Shown here: piece after piece, positions 1-8,396 of the stretch
Numbering within the stretch: the stretch's first letter is position 1
How the letters are laid out: every line of letters begins with the position of its first letter
From: JBBIND01 sp037444075
GTDB lineage: Bacteria > Acidobacteriota > Terriglobia > Bryobacterales > Bryobacteraceae
Length of the DNA stretch: 27,446 nucleotides
Assembly (NCBI GenBank): GCA_037444075.1
Contig: JBBIND010000058.1
Span: 1-27,446 of the forward strand
Direction: 5' to 3'
Translations under genes and position numbers: made by a program
The notes under the pieces: generated by a model
The model's input: the letters and a program-made list of their open reading frames with translations, nothing else
Database searches by the model: none
Told to the model about the DNA's origin: nothing

Positions 1-96
1 CGCCAAATCGACCGAATGCCAGCTCCATAGTTCCTGGCCGGCGAGGGTTCCGGCCGAGAGGAGCACCAAGATTATGGCCCGCGATCCAGAACTCAT
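1..96 (-). CDS. 5' end of an exported protein, cut by the window edge
   Basis: An ATG at 96 opens a frame that runs without a stop to the window edge (32 codons). The peptide begins MSSGSRAIILVLLSAGTLAG and continues QELWSWHSVDLA, a typical Sec signal peptide: one Arg, a hydrophobic core of about 12 residues, and a likely cleavage site after LAG. A GGGGTGG tract about 7 nt upstream could be the ribosome-binding site. It lies 79 bp downstream of the P-type ATPase stop on the same strand, so it may be the next gene of that transcript. The mature protein is outside the window and its family cannot be named; a periplasmic or outer-membrane location is inferred from the signal peptide only. Confidence 0.55.
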   Translation of the reverse strand, partial: MSSGSRAIILVLLSAGTLAGQELWSWHSVDLA

Positions 97-175
97 GGTT
101 AGACCACCCCGGGCTGATCAGCACGCTGAGATCGCTGCGGGGTGACCACTGGAATTCTGCACAGGCCGGGAAGCA

Positions 176-2917
176 TCATTTCGATCCCAATCCCCGTAGA
201 GCGCCGGCGGCCAATCGGCGTCGCAGCCATTTCTCCAGACCGACGATGGCCCACACTGCTACGGAAGAGCCCAGGATCAGGAGCCACTGTCGCGAGCCAA
301 TCGGCGCGCTCTCGAACGCAAGGTTCATGAACGGGGCATAGGTGTACGTCAACTGGAGCACGATCATCGTCGACACGCCGACCACCAGCCAGCGGTTGGA
401 GAACAGCCCCAGAGCAAACATGGAATCCGTTAGCGAGCGGCAGTTAAACAGGTAGAACATCTGTGCAAACACAATCGCGTTGACAGCCATAGTGCGGCCC
501 TCGGCGAGCGAACCGCCTGTCGCGAGCGTCCACAAGAAAAAGCCGAATGACGCCGCCAGCAGCATCACGGACATCAAGGCGATCCGCCACTGAAGCGTAC
601 GCGTCAATATCGGCGTGGACGGATCGCGAGGTGGGCGCAGCATCAGGCCGGGTTCTCTCGGCTCCATAGCGAGCGTGAGTCCGAGAAACACCGCAGTAGT
701 CATGTTGATCCAGAGTATTTGCAGCGGCAAGACCGGCAGGGTCGCTCCAGAGAGGACCGCAGCCATGATCACCAAGCCCAGTCCTATGTTCGTCGGAATT
801 GTCCAGGCGATGAACTTGACGAGGTTGTCGAAGACACTGCGGCCTTCTTCGACCGCGGCCTCGATGGACGCGAAGTTGTCGTCGGTCAGCACCATATCGG
901 CGGCTTCTTTAGAAACCTCCGTCCCTGTAATGCCCATGGCCACGCCGATGTCGGCACGGCGCAGCGCCGGCGCATCGTTCACTCCGTCTCCGGTCATCGC
1001 CACGACGTGTCCGCGACCCTGGAGCGCAGTCACCAGACGGAGTTTTTGTTCAGGACTGACGCGTGCGAAAACCGACGTGCTCTCGGCCGCGATCGGAAGC
1101 TCGTCATCGGAGAGTGAAGCTAGATCGGCGCCGGTGAGCACATGAGGGCCGCCGCCGTTCAAGCCGACCTGGGAGGCGATAGCGGCAGCGGTCCTGGCGT
1201 GATCGCCCGTGATCATCTTGACGTGGATGCCCGCCTGTTGGCAGGCGCGGACGGCCGGGATCGCCTCGGGCCGTGGAGGATCGAGCATTCCCTGTAACCC
1301 TAGAAAGACAAGTTGGCCCTCTACGTCTGAGGGATCGAGGCTTGTCCGTCCATCCGGCAACGTAGTCCGCGCCAGAAGAAGAACTCGGTAGCCTTGGGCG
1401 GCCATGGACTCCACTTGGTGCATTACCGTAATCTGACTCAGGGGACCGAGGACGCCCTCCGGCGTTAGCGCGGCCTCGCACCGGGGAAGCAGCCGCTCAG
1501 GCGCCCCCTTTACGTACACAACGGACCGGCCGTTTTCGCCATCGGCATGCAGTGTGGCCATGTACTGATGCTCGGACTCGAACGAAATTACGTCCAGGCG
1601 CGGGGCCACTCTCTCTTCGTGGAGGGAAAGACCGAACTTGAGTGCCGAGGAAATCAGAGCTCCCTCGGTGGGATCACCTTCCACCCGCCAGGAATTGCCT
1701 TCACGGCGGAGCGCCGCGTCATTGCAGAGAAGGCCGGCACGGAAACATTCTCGAAGGCTGATGTTCATCTGCGGATCGGAACCGTACACCTGTTCGACCA
1801 GGCCATCCGGGGCATAGCCCGCTCCCGTGACGCGATACTCGCCGCTTCCCGCGAACACCGAACGCACGGTCATCTCATTCTGGGTGAGGGTCCCGGTTTT
1901 GTCAGAGCAGATCACGGTGGTGCCTCCGAGGGTTTCCACCGCGGGCAGTTTGCGGATGATGGCATTGCGCCGCGCCATGCGGCTCACGCCGATCGCGAGG
2001 GTGATGGTGAGAGCAGCCGGCAAACCCTCCGGAATTGCGCCGACAGCCAGCGCCACCGCGGCCATGAACATGTCCAGCCACGTCTCCCCCCGGAGCGCCC
2101 CGATTGCGAAGGTCAGCGCCGCCAGCGCCAGTATCAGGTAGAGCAACAGCCGCGAAAACTGGGCGATCTTGCGGGTCAGCGGAGTCGCCAGACTGTCGGT
2201 GCTCGCGAGGAGCCGCGATATTTGCCCGATCTCGGTCGCATCGCCGGTTGCGGTCACGACACCCCGCCCGGCGCCGTAGGTTACCAGGGTCGAGGAGAAT
2301 GCCATATTCTGGCGGTCAGCAAGGCCGACGCCGGCCCCCAGCGGAACTGTTTCTTTCAAGACAGGAACAGATTCGCCCGTCAACGCGGACTCGTTGATTT
2401 GCAGACCGCGGACGTGCAGTAGCCGCATGTCTGCCGGCACCTTGTCGCCAGCCTGGAGCAGCACGATGTCACCGGGAACCAATTCGCTGGCATTCACCTG
2501 CCGCTTTCTTCCCCCCCGCAGAAGCCTCGCCTCGGTTGTCATCGACCGCGCCAGAGCCTCGATAGCACGAAGGGCCTTGGATTCTTGAAGGAATCCGATG
2601 ATGGCGTTCATCACCGCAACCCCGATGATCACTGCGCTGTCAAGTACCTCATTGAACAGCGCCGTGACTGCGCCCGCAGCAAGGAGGATGTAGACCAGGG
2701 GCTGATGGAACTGGAGCAGGAACCGCGCGACGGGTCCGCTGGTCCTTGGCGGAGTCAGCTTGTTGGGCCCGTACTTTCGAAGACGAGCACCAGCCTCTTC
2801 CTCGTTCAATCCCGCATCAAGGTTGGAGTGAAGCAGATCAAGAGCCTCCTCCGGGCGCACTTCGTGCCAAGGGCGAGCCTCTGCGACTCGCGGCGTTTCT
2901 GTGTTCTGTATCCTCAT
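176..2917 (-). CDS. P-type cation-transporting ATPase (type II, CtpF/PacL-like)
   Basis: A 913-aa inner-membrane pump driven by ATP through an aspartyl-phosphate intermediate. Visible signatures in order: N-terminal cation-ATPase domain (about 15-75), TGES actuator loop (180-183), PEGLP in M4 (296-300), phosphorylation motif DKTGT with Asp339, KGAPE nucleotide-binding motif (470-474), TGDGVNDAP hinge (642-650), then the C-terminal membrane helices. Length and motif order fit a complete type II pump. Compared with SERCA, the M4 Glu, M5 Asn (710) and M6 Asn (738) are kept, but the M5 Glu position is Leu713 and the M6 Asp position is Ala742, so the ion cannot be assumed to be calcium. The ATG at 2917 follows GGAG by 10 nt. 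The zinc-ribbon gene ends 81 bp upstream and is probably co-transcribed. Family is certain; substrate unknown. Confidence 0.95.
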   Translation of the reverse strand: MRIQNTETPRVAEARPWHEVRPEEALDLLHSNLDAGLNEEEAGARLRKYGPNKLTPPRTSGPVARFLLQFHQPLVYILLAAGAVTALFNEVLDSAVIIGVAVMNAIIGFLQESKALRAIEALARSMTTEARLLRGGRKRQVNASELVPGDIVLLQAGDKVPADMRLLHVRGLQINESALTGESVPVLKETVPLGAGVGLADRQNMAFSSTLVTYGAGRGVVTATGDATEIGQISRLLASTDSLATPLTRKIAQFSRLLLYLILALAALTFAIGALRGETWLDMFMAAVALAVGAIPEGLPAALTITLAIGVSRMARRNAIIRKLPAVETLGGTTVICSDKTGTLTQNEMTVRSVFAGSGEYRVTGAGYAPDGLVEQVYGSDPQMNISLRECFRAGLLCNDAALRREGNSWRVEGDPTEGALISSALKFGLSLHEERVAPRLDVISFESEHQYMATLHADGENGRSVVYVKGAPERLLPRCEAALTPEGVLGPLSQITVMHQVESMAAQGYRVLLLARTTLPDGRTSLDPSDVEGQLVFLGLQGMLDPPRPEAIPAVRACQQAGIHVKMITGDHARTAAAIASQVGLNGGGPHVLTGADLASLSDDELPIAAESTSVFARVSPEQKLRLVTALQGRGHVVAMTGDGVNDAPALRRADIGVAMGITGTEVSKEAADMVLTDDNFASIEAAVEEGRSVFDNLVKFIAWTIPTNIGLGLVIMAAVLSGATLPVLPLQILWINMTTAVFLGLTLAMEPREPGLMLRPPRDPSTPILTRTLQWRIALMSVMLLAASFGFFLWTLATGGSLAEGRTMAVNAIVFAQMFYLFNCRSLTDSMFALGLFSNRWLVVGVSTMIVLQLTYTYAPFMNLAFESAPIGSRQWLLILGSSVAVWAIVGLEKWLRRRLAAGALRGLGSK

Positions 2918-2998
2918 CTCGGTTAGGCTCCGGAAGGTAGAAAACTGGCTCAGCGCCGCGGCGTCTTGATCCTGACAATTCTCGATCTCTGTTCACGA

Positions 2999-3304
2999 TC
3001 AACGAAACACATTCAGCAACCTACCCAAGAAGCCCGCCTCCTTCTCTCGGATCAGCTCAAGTTCGCCGTTGTCCAACCAAGTACCCCCACAGGGGAAACA
3101 CTTGTCAATACGGACATCGCTGAAGGTGATCTCTTCTAGCTGCATGCCACACTTCGGGCACTTCATGAAATGGAGCGCGCGCGCGCGCTCCCGCTCTTCA
3201 GCCAGGAGTGCTGCCTGTCGCTCCTCGGCCACTTTCCGCCTGCGTTCGGCTTCTTGGCGGGCGAAGTATTCCTCTTCAGCGCTGCTCGGTTTTACAGGCA
3301 TATG
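2999..3304 (-). CDS. Small TFIIB-type zinc-ribbon protein
   Basis: A 101-aa protein with a highly charged helical N-terminal half (about residues 8-45, rich in Glu, Arg and Ala, possibly coiled coil) followed by a zinc ribbon: Cys48-x2-Cys51 and Cys68-x2-Cys71, the second within CFPCGGTWLDNGEL, the signature of the zf-TFIIB family. It binds zinc; its partner and role are not known. I place the start at the ATG at 3304 because AAAGGAAG lies 6 nt upstream; an ATG at 3319 and a TTG at 3322 in the same frame have no such site. The gene overlaps the end of the universal-stress remnant and precedes the P-type ATPase, so the three probably form one transcript. Confidence 0.85.
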   Translation of the reverse strand, partial: HMPVKPSSAEEEYFARQEAERRRKVAEERQAALLAEERERARALHFMKCPKCGMQLEEITFSDVRIDKCFPCGGTWLDNGELELIREKEAGFLGRLLNVFR

Positions 3305-3590
3305 TTGCTTCCTTTCCATCAATCAGGCTTGTCTGTATCGGCAAGCCGTCGGGCTTGACTGTGAGCACGGAACAATCCACGTTCCGCAGAACCTTTTCAA
3401 CGATTTTACCACTTAACAGTCCTGGCACTCCTTTACGGGGGGCAGTTCCCATGACAACTACGTCAATTCGGTTATAAGTGGCCACGGTTGGAATCACGTT
3501 GCGCGACTCGCCTCTAAGCAGATGGATCTGCACTCGAAGTCCATCCAGGTAAGAGTGACGCAGCAGTTCGAAGTGGGTAGGCCATCGCCC
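3276..3590 (-). pseudogene. C-terminal remnant of a UspE-like universal stress protein
   Basis: The frame ending at 3276 encodes the C-terminal part of a universal stress protein: IDVVVMGTAPRKGVPG, then KIVEKVLRNVDCSVLTVKP, corresponding to the nucleotide-binding loop and last strand. The CSVLTVKPDG ending is like the tandem-domain UspE type, normally about 300 residues. Upstream of a possible GTG at 3533 the same frame still reads USP-like sequence (FELLRHSYLDGLRVQIHLL), but it hits a TGA at 3591-3593 with no ATG. At most about 105 codons remain and the N-terminal domain is not found in any frame upstream. It could be expressed as an 85-aa protein from the GTG, but an N-terminally truncated gene is more likely. 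It overlaps the zinc-ribbon gene start by 29 nt. Confidence 0.7.
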
Positions 3591-3654
3591 TCAAAAGGCG
3601 CCACGCACCCCTACTGCCTGCGAACCCGAAGCGGCGCTACCACCTGCCGGGGTT

Positions 3655-3663
3655 TGATAAAAT
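3655..3663 (+). promoter_or_regulatory. Extended -10 promoter element of the first Gfo/Idh/MocA gene
   Basis: TGATAAAAT fits an extended -10 (TGn followed by TAAAAT, 5 of 6 matches to TATAAT). It ends 7 nt before the ATG at 3671, so transcription would start at or next to the start codon, and no Shine-Dalgarno sequence is visible. No good -35 is seen. The rest of 3591-3654, between the USP remnant and this element, holds nothing I recognise. Confidence 0.5.
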
Positions 3664-3670
3664 CCCGTTC

Positions 3671-4927
3671 ATGAATCGCAGAAGCTTCCTGAGAAGCAGT
3701 GGTGCTCTTGTGGGCGCCGCCGGACTGGCGGGGGCGGCGGAGGAAACCGTCCGCGTGGCTGTCATCGGCATGGGTGGCCGCGGGAGCGAACTGATGCGGG
3801 TATTCTCCCGGATTCCGGGCGTGAGGGTCGGGACGGTGGTGGATCCGGACGGCAACCGCGCGGAGAAAGCTGCTTCGTGGCTGCTCCAGCAAGCCGGCAC
3901 GCGGGCCACCGTGGAGTCTGACATGCGGCGGGTGTTCGATGACAAGTCCATACACGCTGTCATTATCACCACCACCAACCACTGGCACGCGCTCTCAGCG
4001 TTGTGGGCCATGCAGGCTGGCAAGGATGTCTACCTGGAGAAGCCCGGCTCGCACAATTTCTTTGAAGGGCAGAAACTGGTGGAGGCGGCGCGCAAGTACA
4101 AGCGCATTGCACAGGGCGGCACGCAACGGCGATCCATGGGACGCTTCCGGAAAGCGGTGCAGCTAATCCATGAAGGCTATCTGGGCGAGATCTACCTGGC
4201 GAAGTGGTTCTTCCCCGGAAACCGGAACTCGATCGGCTTCAAGCCGGTGGAGCCGCCCCCTACCTGGCTCAACTGGGACCTGTGGCTGGGTCCGGCCCAG
4301 CAGCAGCCGTATCACGGCAACCTGGTCCACTACAACTGGCACTGGTTCTGGGATTTCGGCAACGGGGAACTGGGCAACAACGGCATCCACCTGGTGGATA
4401 TCTCCCGCTGGGGTATGAGGAAGGAGCTGCCGGTGAAAATCCACTCCTGGGGCGGGCGCTTCGGCTACCAGGATCAGGCCGAAACGCCGAACACTCAGAA
4501 CGTCACCTGGGAGTACGCCGACGGCTCGGCTATCGTGGGCGAGATTCGAGGACTGTACACCGGCGAGCCGATGTCCTGGGACTTCTTCGGCACCAAGGGG
4601 CACATGCACGTTTACTCCGACGGCAGGCTGCGCGTTGTGCTGGGGCGCAACAAGCAGGCGGAGCCGGAAGTGGAGCCGCTGCCCGAGGTGAATCACTACG
4701 CGAATTTCGTCGAAGCCGTTAGGACCCGCGACATGGCGGCTTTGAATGCCGAAATCCGAGAGACGCACCTTTCCACGGCATTGTGCCATTTGGGCAACAT
4801 CGCCTACAGGCTGAAGCGTGAGTTGCGTTTCGATCCGGCGTCAGAGAAGTTCGTCAACGACGCGGACGCCGACAGACTGCTCACCCGGCCCTACCGCAAA
4901 CCCTACGTAGTCCCTGAGCAAGTCTGA
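3671..4927 (+). CDS. Tat-exported Gfo/Idh/MocA family oxidoreductase
   Basis: A 418-aa NAD(P)-dependent oxidoreductase of the Gfo/Idh/MocA family, whose members act on sugars, inositols and related polyols. The N-terminus is a Tat signal (RRSFLRSSG at 3-11, then a short hydrophobic stretch), so the folded enzyme with its cofactor is probably exported. The Rossmann loop VIGMGGRG follows at 31-38 and the family's LEKPGSH motif has Glu123-Lys124-Pro125. The C-terminal segment (FVNDADADRLLTRPYRKPY) matches exported members of the family. The start is the only ATG that gives the Tat signal intact. It stands alone on the plus strand between minus-strand groups. Its substrate cannot be read from sequence. 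Confidence 0.92.
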   Translation: MNRRSFLRSSGALVGAAGLAGAAEETVRVAVIGMGGRGSELMRVFSRIPGVRVGTVVDPDGNRAEKAASWLLQQAGTRATVESDMRRVFDDKSIHAVIITTTNHWHALSALWAMQAGKDVYLEKPGSHNFFEGQKLVEAARKYKRIAQGGTQRRSMGRFRKAVQLIHEGYLGEIYLAKWFFPGNRNSIGFKPVEPPPTWLNWDLWLGPAQQQPYHGNLVHYNWHWFWDFGNGELGNNGIHLVDISRWGMRKELPVKIHSWGGRFGYQDQAETPNTQNVTWEYADGSAIVGEIRGLYTGEPMSWDFFGTKGHMHVYSDGRLRVVLGRNKQAEPEVEPLPEVNHYANFVEAVRTRDMAALNAEIRETHLSTALCHLGNIAYRLKRELRFDPASEKFVNDADADRLLTRPYRKPYVVPEQV

Positions 4928-4964
4928 GCGTTGCGGTAGCTGCCGCTGGAATTGTGCGGATTGA

Positions 4965-5001
4965 GTGCAGCCGGCTCTGTGCGTAGGGGAGCCGCCTGCA
5001 C
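4965..5001. terminator. Inverted repeat between convergent genes, probable bidirectional terminator
   Basis: GTGCAGCCGGCTC (4965-4977) and GAGCCGCCTGCAC (4989-5001) pair over 13 bp with one mismatch around an 11-nt loop. It sits in the 81-bp gap between two converging genes. There is no T-run on either side, so it is not a classical intrinsic terminator; position and stem strength suggest it stops or protects both transcripts. Confidence 0.5.
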
Positions 5002-5008
5002 GGCGTTC

Positions 5009-6646
5009 CTAGCTGGCTTCGAAGTAGCCGCGGGCCAGTTCCGGGCGCATCCCGAGCGCCTGCCTCCAGCAGACGCGCGCTTCCTCGCTTCGGCCGCGGG
5101 CGGCGAGAGCGTGGCCCAGGTTGAGCAACGCTTCCGGAAAATCGGGCTTGGCTGCCAGCGCATCGCGGTAAAGCTCAACCGCCTTTTCGGCGTCGCCATC
5201 CTGCTGGTATAGGAGGGCGGTGTTGTAGAGCAGCTCAGGATCCTGGTGGCCGAGCTCGATCAATCTGTTCTGAAAGGCCAGAGCCTCGGCGCGGTCCCCC
5301 GAAGCCAGCGTGATGGCTACCAGGCCGCGCAGGGCTTCAATCATCTCAGGGTCCGCCTCGAGAGCCTTTTCGTAGGCTTTGCGGGCCCCATTCGTATCTC
5401 CAGCCCGGAGTAACGCCAAGGCAAGATTGGCCTTAGCTTCGGGCCAGTCGCAGCCAGCCGCGATGGCCTTGGAGAATGCCTCCGCGGCGGCACGCCAATC
5501 GGAACGCTCCAGCCTGACCGAGCCCAGCCGGAACCAACCCTCGATGCTGTCCGGTTGGACCGCCACCAGCCTCTCGTAAAGCTTCTCAGCCTCTGCCTTC
5601 GAGCCGTGCTGTTCCTCGATCAGCCCCAGGTTGTGCAGGGCGCAGGCGTCGGCGGGAGCCAAGGCCAAGGCACGTTCATATGCGTCCCGGGCGCCGCTTT
5701 GGTCATTTGCCTGGTGCAATGCCGCGCCCAGGTGGACGAGCGCCTCGGATGCCTCGGGGCGCAGCCGGGAAGCTTCCTGATAGGCTTTGGCGGCCAATTC
5801 AGAGCGCAGCATCAACTGGTAGGCTACGCCCAGATTGAACCAGTGCTCGTAGCTGTCCGGATCGATTTCGACCAGCTTGGCGCCGATCTTGGCGGCTGCC
5901 TTGTAGTCCCCTTTCCAGAACATGCAGGTAGACAGCCCCTCGAGCGCAGGCCGTGAGGAAGGGCGCATGGCCAGCAGGCGTTCGGCATAGCGCAGTGTGC
6001 TTTCCTGGTCGCCTGCCGCAGCCGAAACGGCAATCAGGTTGATCAGGCAATCTTCGGCGTCCGGATTGCGGGCGAGCAAGGCTTCGTAGATGCTTTTGGC
6101 TTCAGCCTGCCTGTCCAGCAGTTGCAGCGCCACGGCGCGGCCGAAAACGGCTTCCCGGCAGTTCCTGTCCTGTTTGAGGCAGCGGTCGAAAACCTCCAGG
6201 GCTTCCTGTCCCCTGCTCAGCCGGAGAAGGCTGGCGCCGAGGCCAATCAGGGCCTCGCGCTGTTTGGGCTGCGTCTCCAGGGAGCGCCGGAACACCTCCG
6301 CGGCTTCCTGCCACTTGCCCTGCTTTTCCAGGCACACCGCCAGTTCCAGGCTGCCCCATTCGCCCGATGGGGCGGCTTCCATCATCTGCCGGTAGCTGTG
6401 TTCCGCTTCGGCGTATAGGCCCATCTCGAATTGCAGCCGCCCCATGGCGCTCCAATGTTCGGACCCGAGTTTGCCGACTTCCTTCTTATGAGCCTCCAGC
6501 GTCCGCAGGGCCTCTTTCGGCTTGCCGTCCAGATGCAGGGCTACGGCCTTGGCAAGCACGTCGGTGGCCGGCTGTGAGCCGCTGGCTGCAGTGGGTGGAT
6601 CGGGTTCCCGCAAGGGGGGGAGAGATAGCAGTTTCACGGCGCCCAC
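5009..6646 (-). CDS. Tetratricopeptide-repeat (TPR) protein
   Basis: A 545-aa protein made almost wholly of TPR units: from about residue 28 onward, 34-residue helical hairpins recur with the usual G-x-Y/A and P spacing (for example HWFNLGVAYQLMLRSELAAK, then EALVHLGAALHQANDQSGAR, then GWFRLGSVRLERSDWRAAAE). I estimate 13-14 repeats. The first 25 residues are Pro/Ser/Ala-rich and there is no signal peptide or membrane segment, so it should be a cytoplasmic scaffold. The GTG at 6646 overlaps the upstream gene by 13 nt; a second GTG at 6637 would give a 4-nt GTGA overlap like those elsewhere in this window and may be the true start. The overlap implies translational coupling to the zinc-ribbon/TM protein, its probable partner. 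Function unknown. Confidence 0.88.
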   Translation of the reverse strand: MGAVKLLSLPPLREPDPPTAASGSQPATDVLAKAVALHLDGKPKEALRTLEAHKKEVGKLGSEHWSAMGRLQFEMGLYAEAEHSYRQMMEAAPSGEWGSLELAVCLEKQGKWQEAAEVFRRSLETQPKQREALIGLGASLLRLSRGQEALEVFDRCLKQDRNCREAVFGRAVALQLLDRQAEAKSIYEALLARNPDAEDCLINLIAVSAAAGDQESTLRYAERLLAMRPSSRPALEGLSTCMFWKGDYKAAAKIGAKLVEIDPDSYEHWFNLGVAYQLMLRSELAAKAYQEASRLRPEASEALVHLGAALHQANDQSGARDAYERALALAPADACALHNLGLIEEQHGSKAEAEKLYERLVAVQPDSIEGWFRLGSVRLERSDWRAAAEAFSKAIAAGCDWPEAKANLALALLRAGDTNGARKAYEKALEADPEMIEALRGLVAITLASGDRAEALAFQNRLIELGHQDPELLYNTALLYQQDGDAEKAVELYRDALAAKPDFPEALLNLGHALAARGRSEEARVCWRQALGMRPELARGYFEAS

Positions 6647-8388
6647 TTCCGCGTAGCAAGCTGTTGTTCAGGCGAAGCCAGCAGGGCGCAAAGCTTCCCT
6701 ACGGCATCCTGGCGTTGCCGGACCCGCACCCACCGGATGCGTGCCCTCTCCCCTGACGTACTCAGGAACCCCACGCCGCCCGCGCCCAGACGGTTATCCC
6801 GCCAACTGTCCACAACGCGGCCCTGAGCCGTCACGGCGAAATGGTCTCCCTGGACGTCGGTCCGGATGTGGTAGAGCGTGTCATGGCGCACGGCGAAGGG
6901 CAGAGGCTTCACAACAGGCTCATCGGCCGATCCGCGCAGAACCGTTTGCCTGATTAGAGAAGCCCGGGGCTGGGCTCCGTCGTGAACCAGCACAATCCTC
7001 ACGACGTGGTAGTTTTGCCGATCCACCGTGCGCAGGGTCCAGTTCAATGCTCCCTGCTCGACCTGTCCCAGGAACTCCAAGCTGAAGTCTTCCATGCCGA
7101 CCGAGGGGCGGTACACGCCCAGAGAGCCTACGCGCGCGAAGCCGGCTTGGTCAAACGACCAGGTTTCACGCCAGCCCGGCACCCCGTCCCAAGCCGTTAG
7201 CCCGTCGCGGAAATCTTCATGCAGCATGACCGCCGCCCGGCTGGCCAGGCGGTGCTTGAGGGTCTTCCAGAATTCGGGTTCCGCAGGGTCCCAGGAGAGC
7301 TGGCCGGGCAGCAACACGGCTAACGTCAGCGTGGCTGGTAGTGACAGCAATCCCAGGCGCCGGATTGGAGGCGGGGCTTGCCAGAAGCCTCGGGCACGGG
7401 TCCAGGCACGAGTGATGTATCGCGATGCGCACACACTCGGGCTCGTCGCCTTCGGCATCAGTGCCTGGTAGTTCATGACTGGTGTGGCCAACGGGATCTG
7501 TATGGGCAGCGGCTCCGGCGGCGGTGGGGCGTTGTCCGGCCCATTCACCTGAAGGGGATCGAGAGGCGGCAGGAGAGCTTCGGAGCGCTCCAAACCGAGC
7601 TGTGGCGGCCGGTAATCGGCCTGCCAACTCCAACTCGGTGCGGACGGAAGCGGAGAAGGCCGCCATGCCGAGTCCCGGGAGGATACAAGTTGCTTCATTT
7701 CAATCCGCTTATGCATCGGGAGGGAAGGCGGAGCAGAATGCAGATCCGGACCTTTGGTCAGGGCCGCGGCGCCTCGTCCGTATGCCTCGGCAGGCTTCGC
7801 TGCCGGTTTCGCGAAGTTGACGCGACGGCAGGTTCGAGGCCAACCCACGGGCAGCATCCCCGCCAGACCTGCAACTGGCGAATTGTCCAGCGGCGCCTCG
7901 ACCTGCAACACGGGCGGTACAGCGGGGTATCTCATTTCGCATGTCGCGGAGGAGCACGGCAAGGACGTCCTGGCAGGGGCGGGCCACGCCACGCTCACCG
8001 AACTCGGGCGGACCACCCCTGGTTCGCGTGGAGGCAGCAGGCCTTGACCAGGCCACCGGATGGCGCTGCGGGTAACCGTTTCCGACTGCCAGATGTGTGC
8101 TTTGGCCACCGAGGGCAAGGGTCTTGCCGTAGCCTCAACCAACGCGGAGCGCCTGGCAGCAGGAAAAGCTTGCGGAACCAGCGGCGGCGCCACTGCAGGT
8201 GGGGGCTCCGGCTCCACACTTGGGCTCACTGGGGGCTTGCGGGCGCCCGGTCGGTACTCAACGAGCCGAGCAACGCTGATCTCTTCCTGCTCCCGCAGAA
8301 AACGCCGCCGGTGGGCATGCGAGCAGAAGTCCTCCCCGGTCAGACGGCGAAAAAAGTCGAGTTTCTGTCCGCAATACTGGCACGTCAT
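6634..8388 (-). CDS. Bitopic protein: zinc ribbon, Pro-rich linker, TM helix, jelly-roll-like domain
   Basis: A 584-aa protein I cannot assign to a named function. In order: an N-terminal zinc-binding module (Cys3-x2-Cys6, then Cys22 and His24/His26, followed by Arg-rich sequence); a roughly 300-residue linker rich in Pro, Ala and Ser; one hydrophobic helix (about 343-362, LGLLSLPATLTLAVLLPG); and a C-terminal domain (about 389-558) resembling LamG/DUF1080-type beta-sandwiches (EDFRDGLTAWDG, FSLEFLGQV, YHIRTDVQGDHFAVTAQGRVVDSW). This predicts a cytoplasmic zinc ribbon linked to a periplasmic sandwich domain, with no signal peptide. It is the first gene of a pair with the TPR gene. A promoter ends 8 nt before the ATG. 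The pairing suggests transmembrane sensing or assembly, which is inference. Confidence 0.8.
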   Translation of the reverse strand: MTCQYCGQKLDFFRRLTGEDFCSHAHRRRFLREQEEISVARLVEYRPGARKPPVSPSVEPEPPPAVAPPLVPQAFPAARRSALVEATARPLPSVAKAHIWQSETVTRSAIRWPGQGLLPPREPGVVRPSSVSVAWPAPARTSLPCSSATCEMRYPAVPPVLQVEAPLDNSPVAGLAGMLPVGWPRTCRRVNFAKPAAKPAEAYGRGAAALTKGPDLHSAPPSLPMHKRIEMKQLVSSRDSAWRPSPLPSAPSWSWQADYRPPQLGLERSEALLPPLDPLQVNGPDNAPPPPEPLPIQIPLATPVMNYQALMPKATSPSVCASRYITRAWTRARGFWQAPPPIRRLGLLSLPATLTLAVLLPGQLSWDPAEPEFWKTLKHRLASRAAVMLHEDFRDGLTAWDGVPGWRETWSFDQAGFARVGSLGVYRPSVGMEDFSLEFLGQVEQGALNWTLRTVDRQNYHVVRIVLVHDGAQPRASLIRQTVLRGSADEPVVKPLPFAVRHDTLYHIRTDVQGDHFAVTAQGRVVDSWRDNRLGAGGVGFLSTSGERARIRWVRVRQRQDAVGKLCALLASPEQQLATRKWAP

Positions 8389-8396
8389 AGTGTGCA

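Noticed and set aside
1547..2422. 291-codon plus-strand open frame
   Set aside because: It lies wholly inside the P-type ATPase on the opposite strand; its translation has no recognisable domain. Long antisense frames are expected in GC-rich genes.
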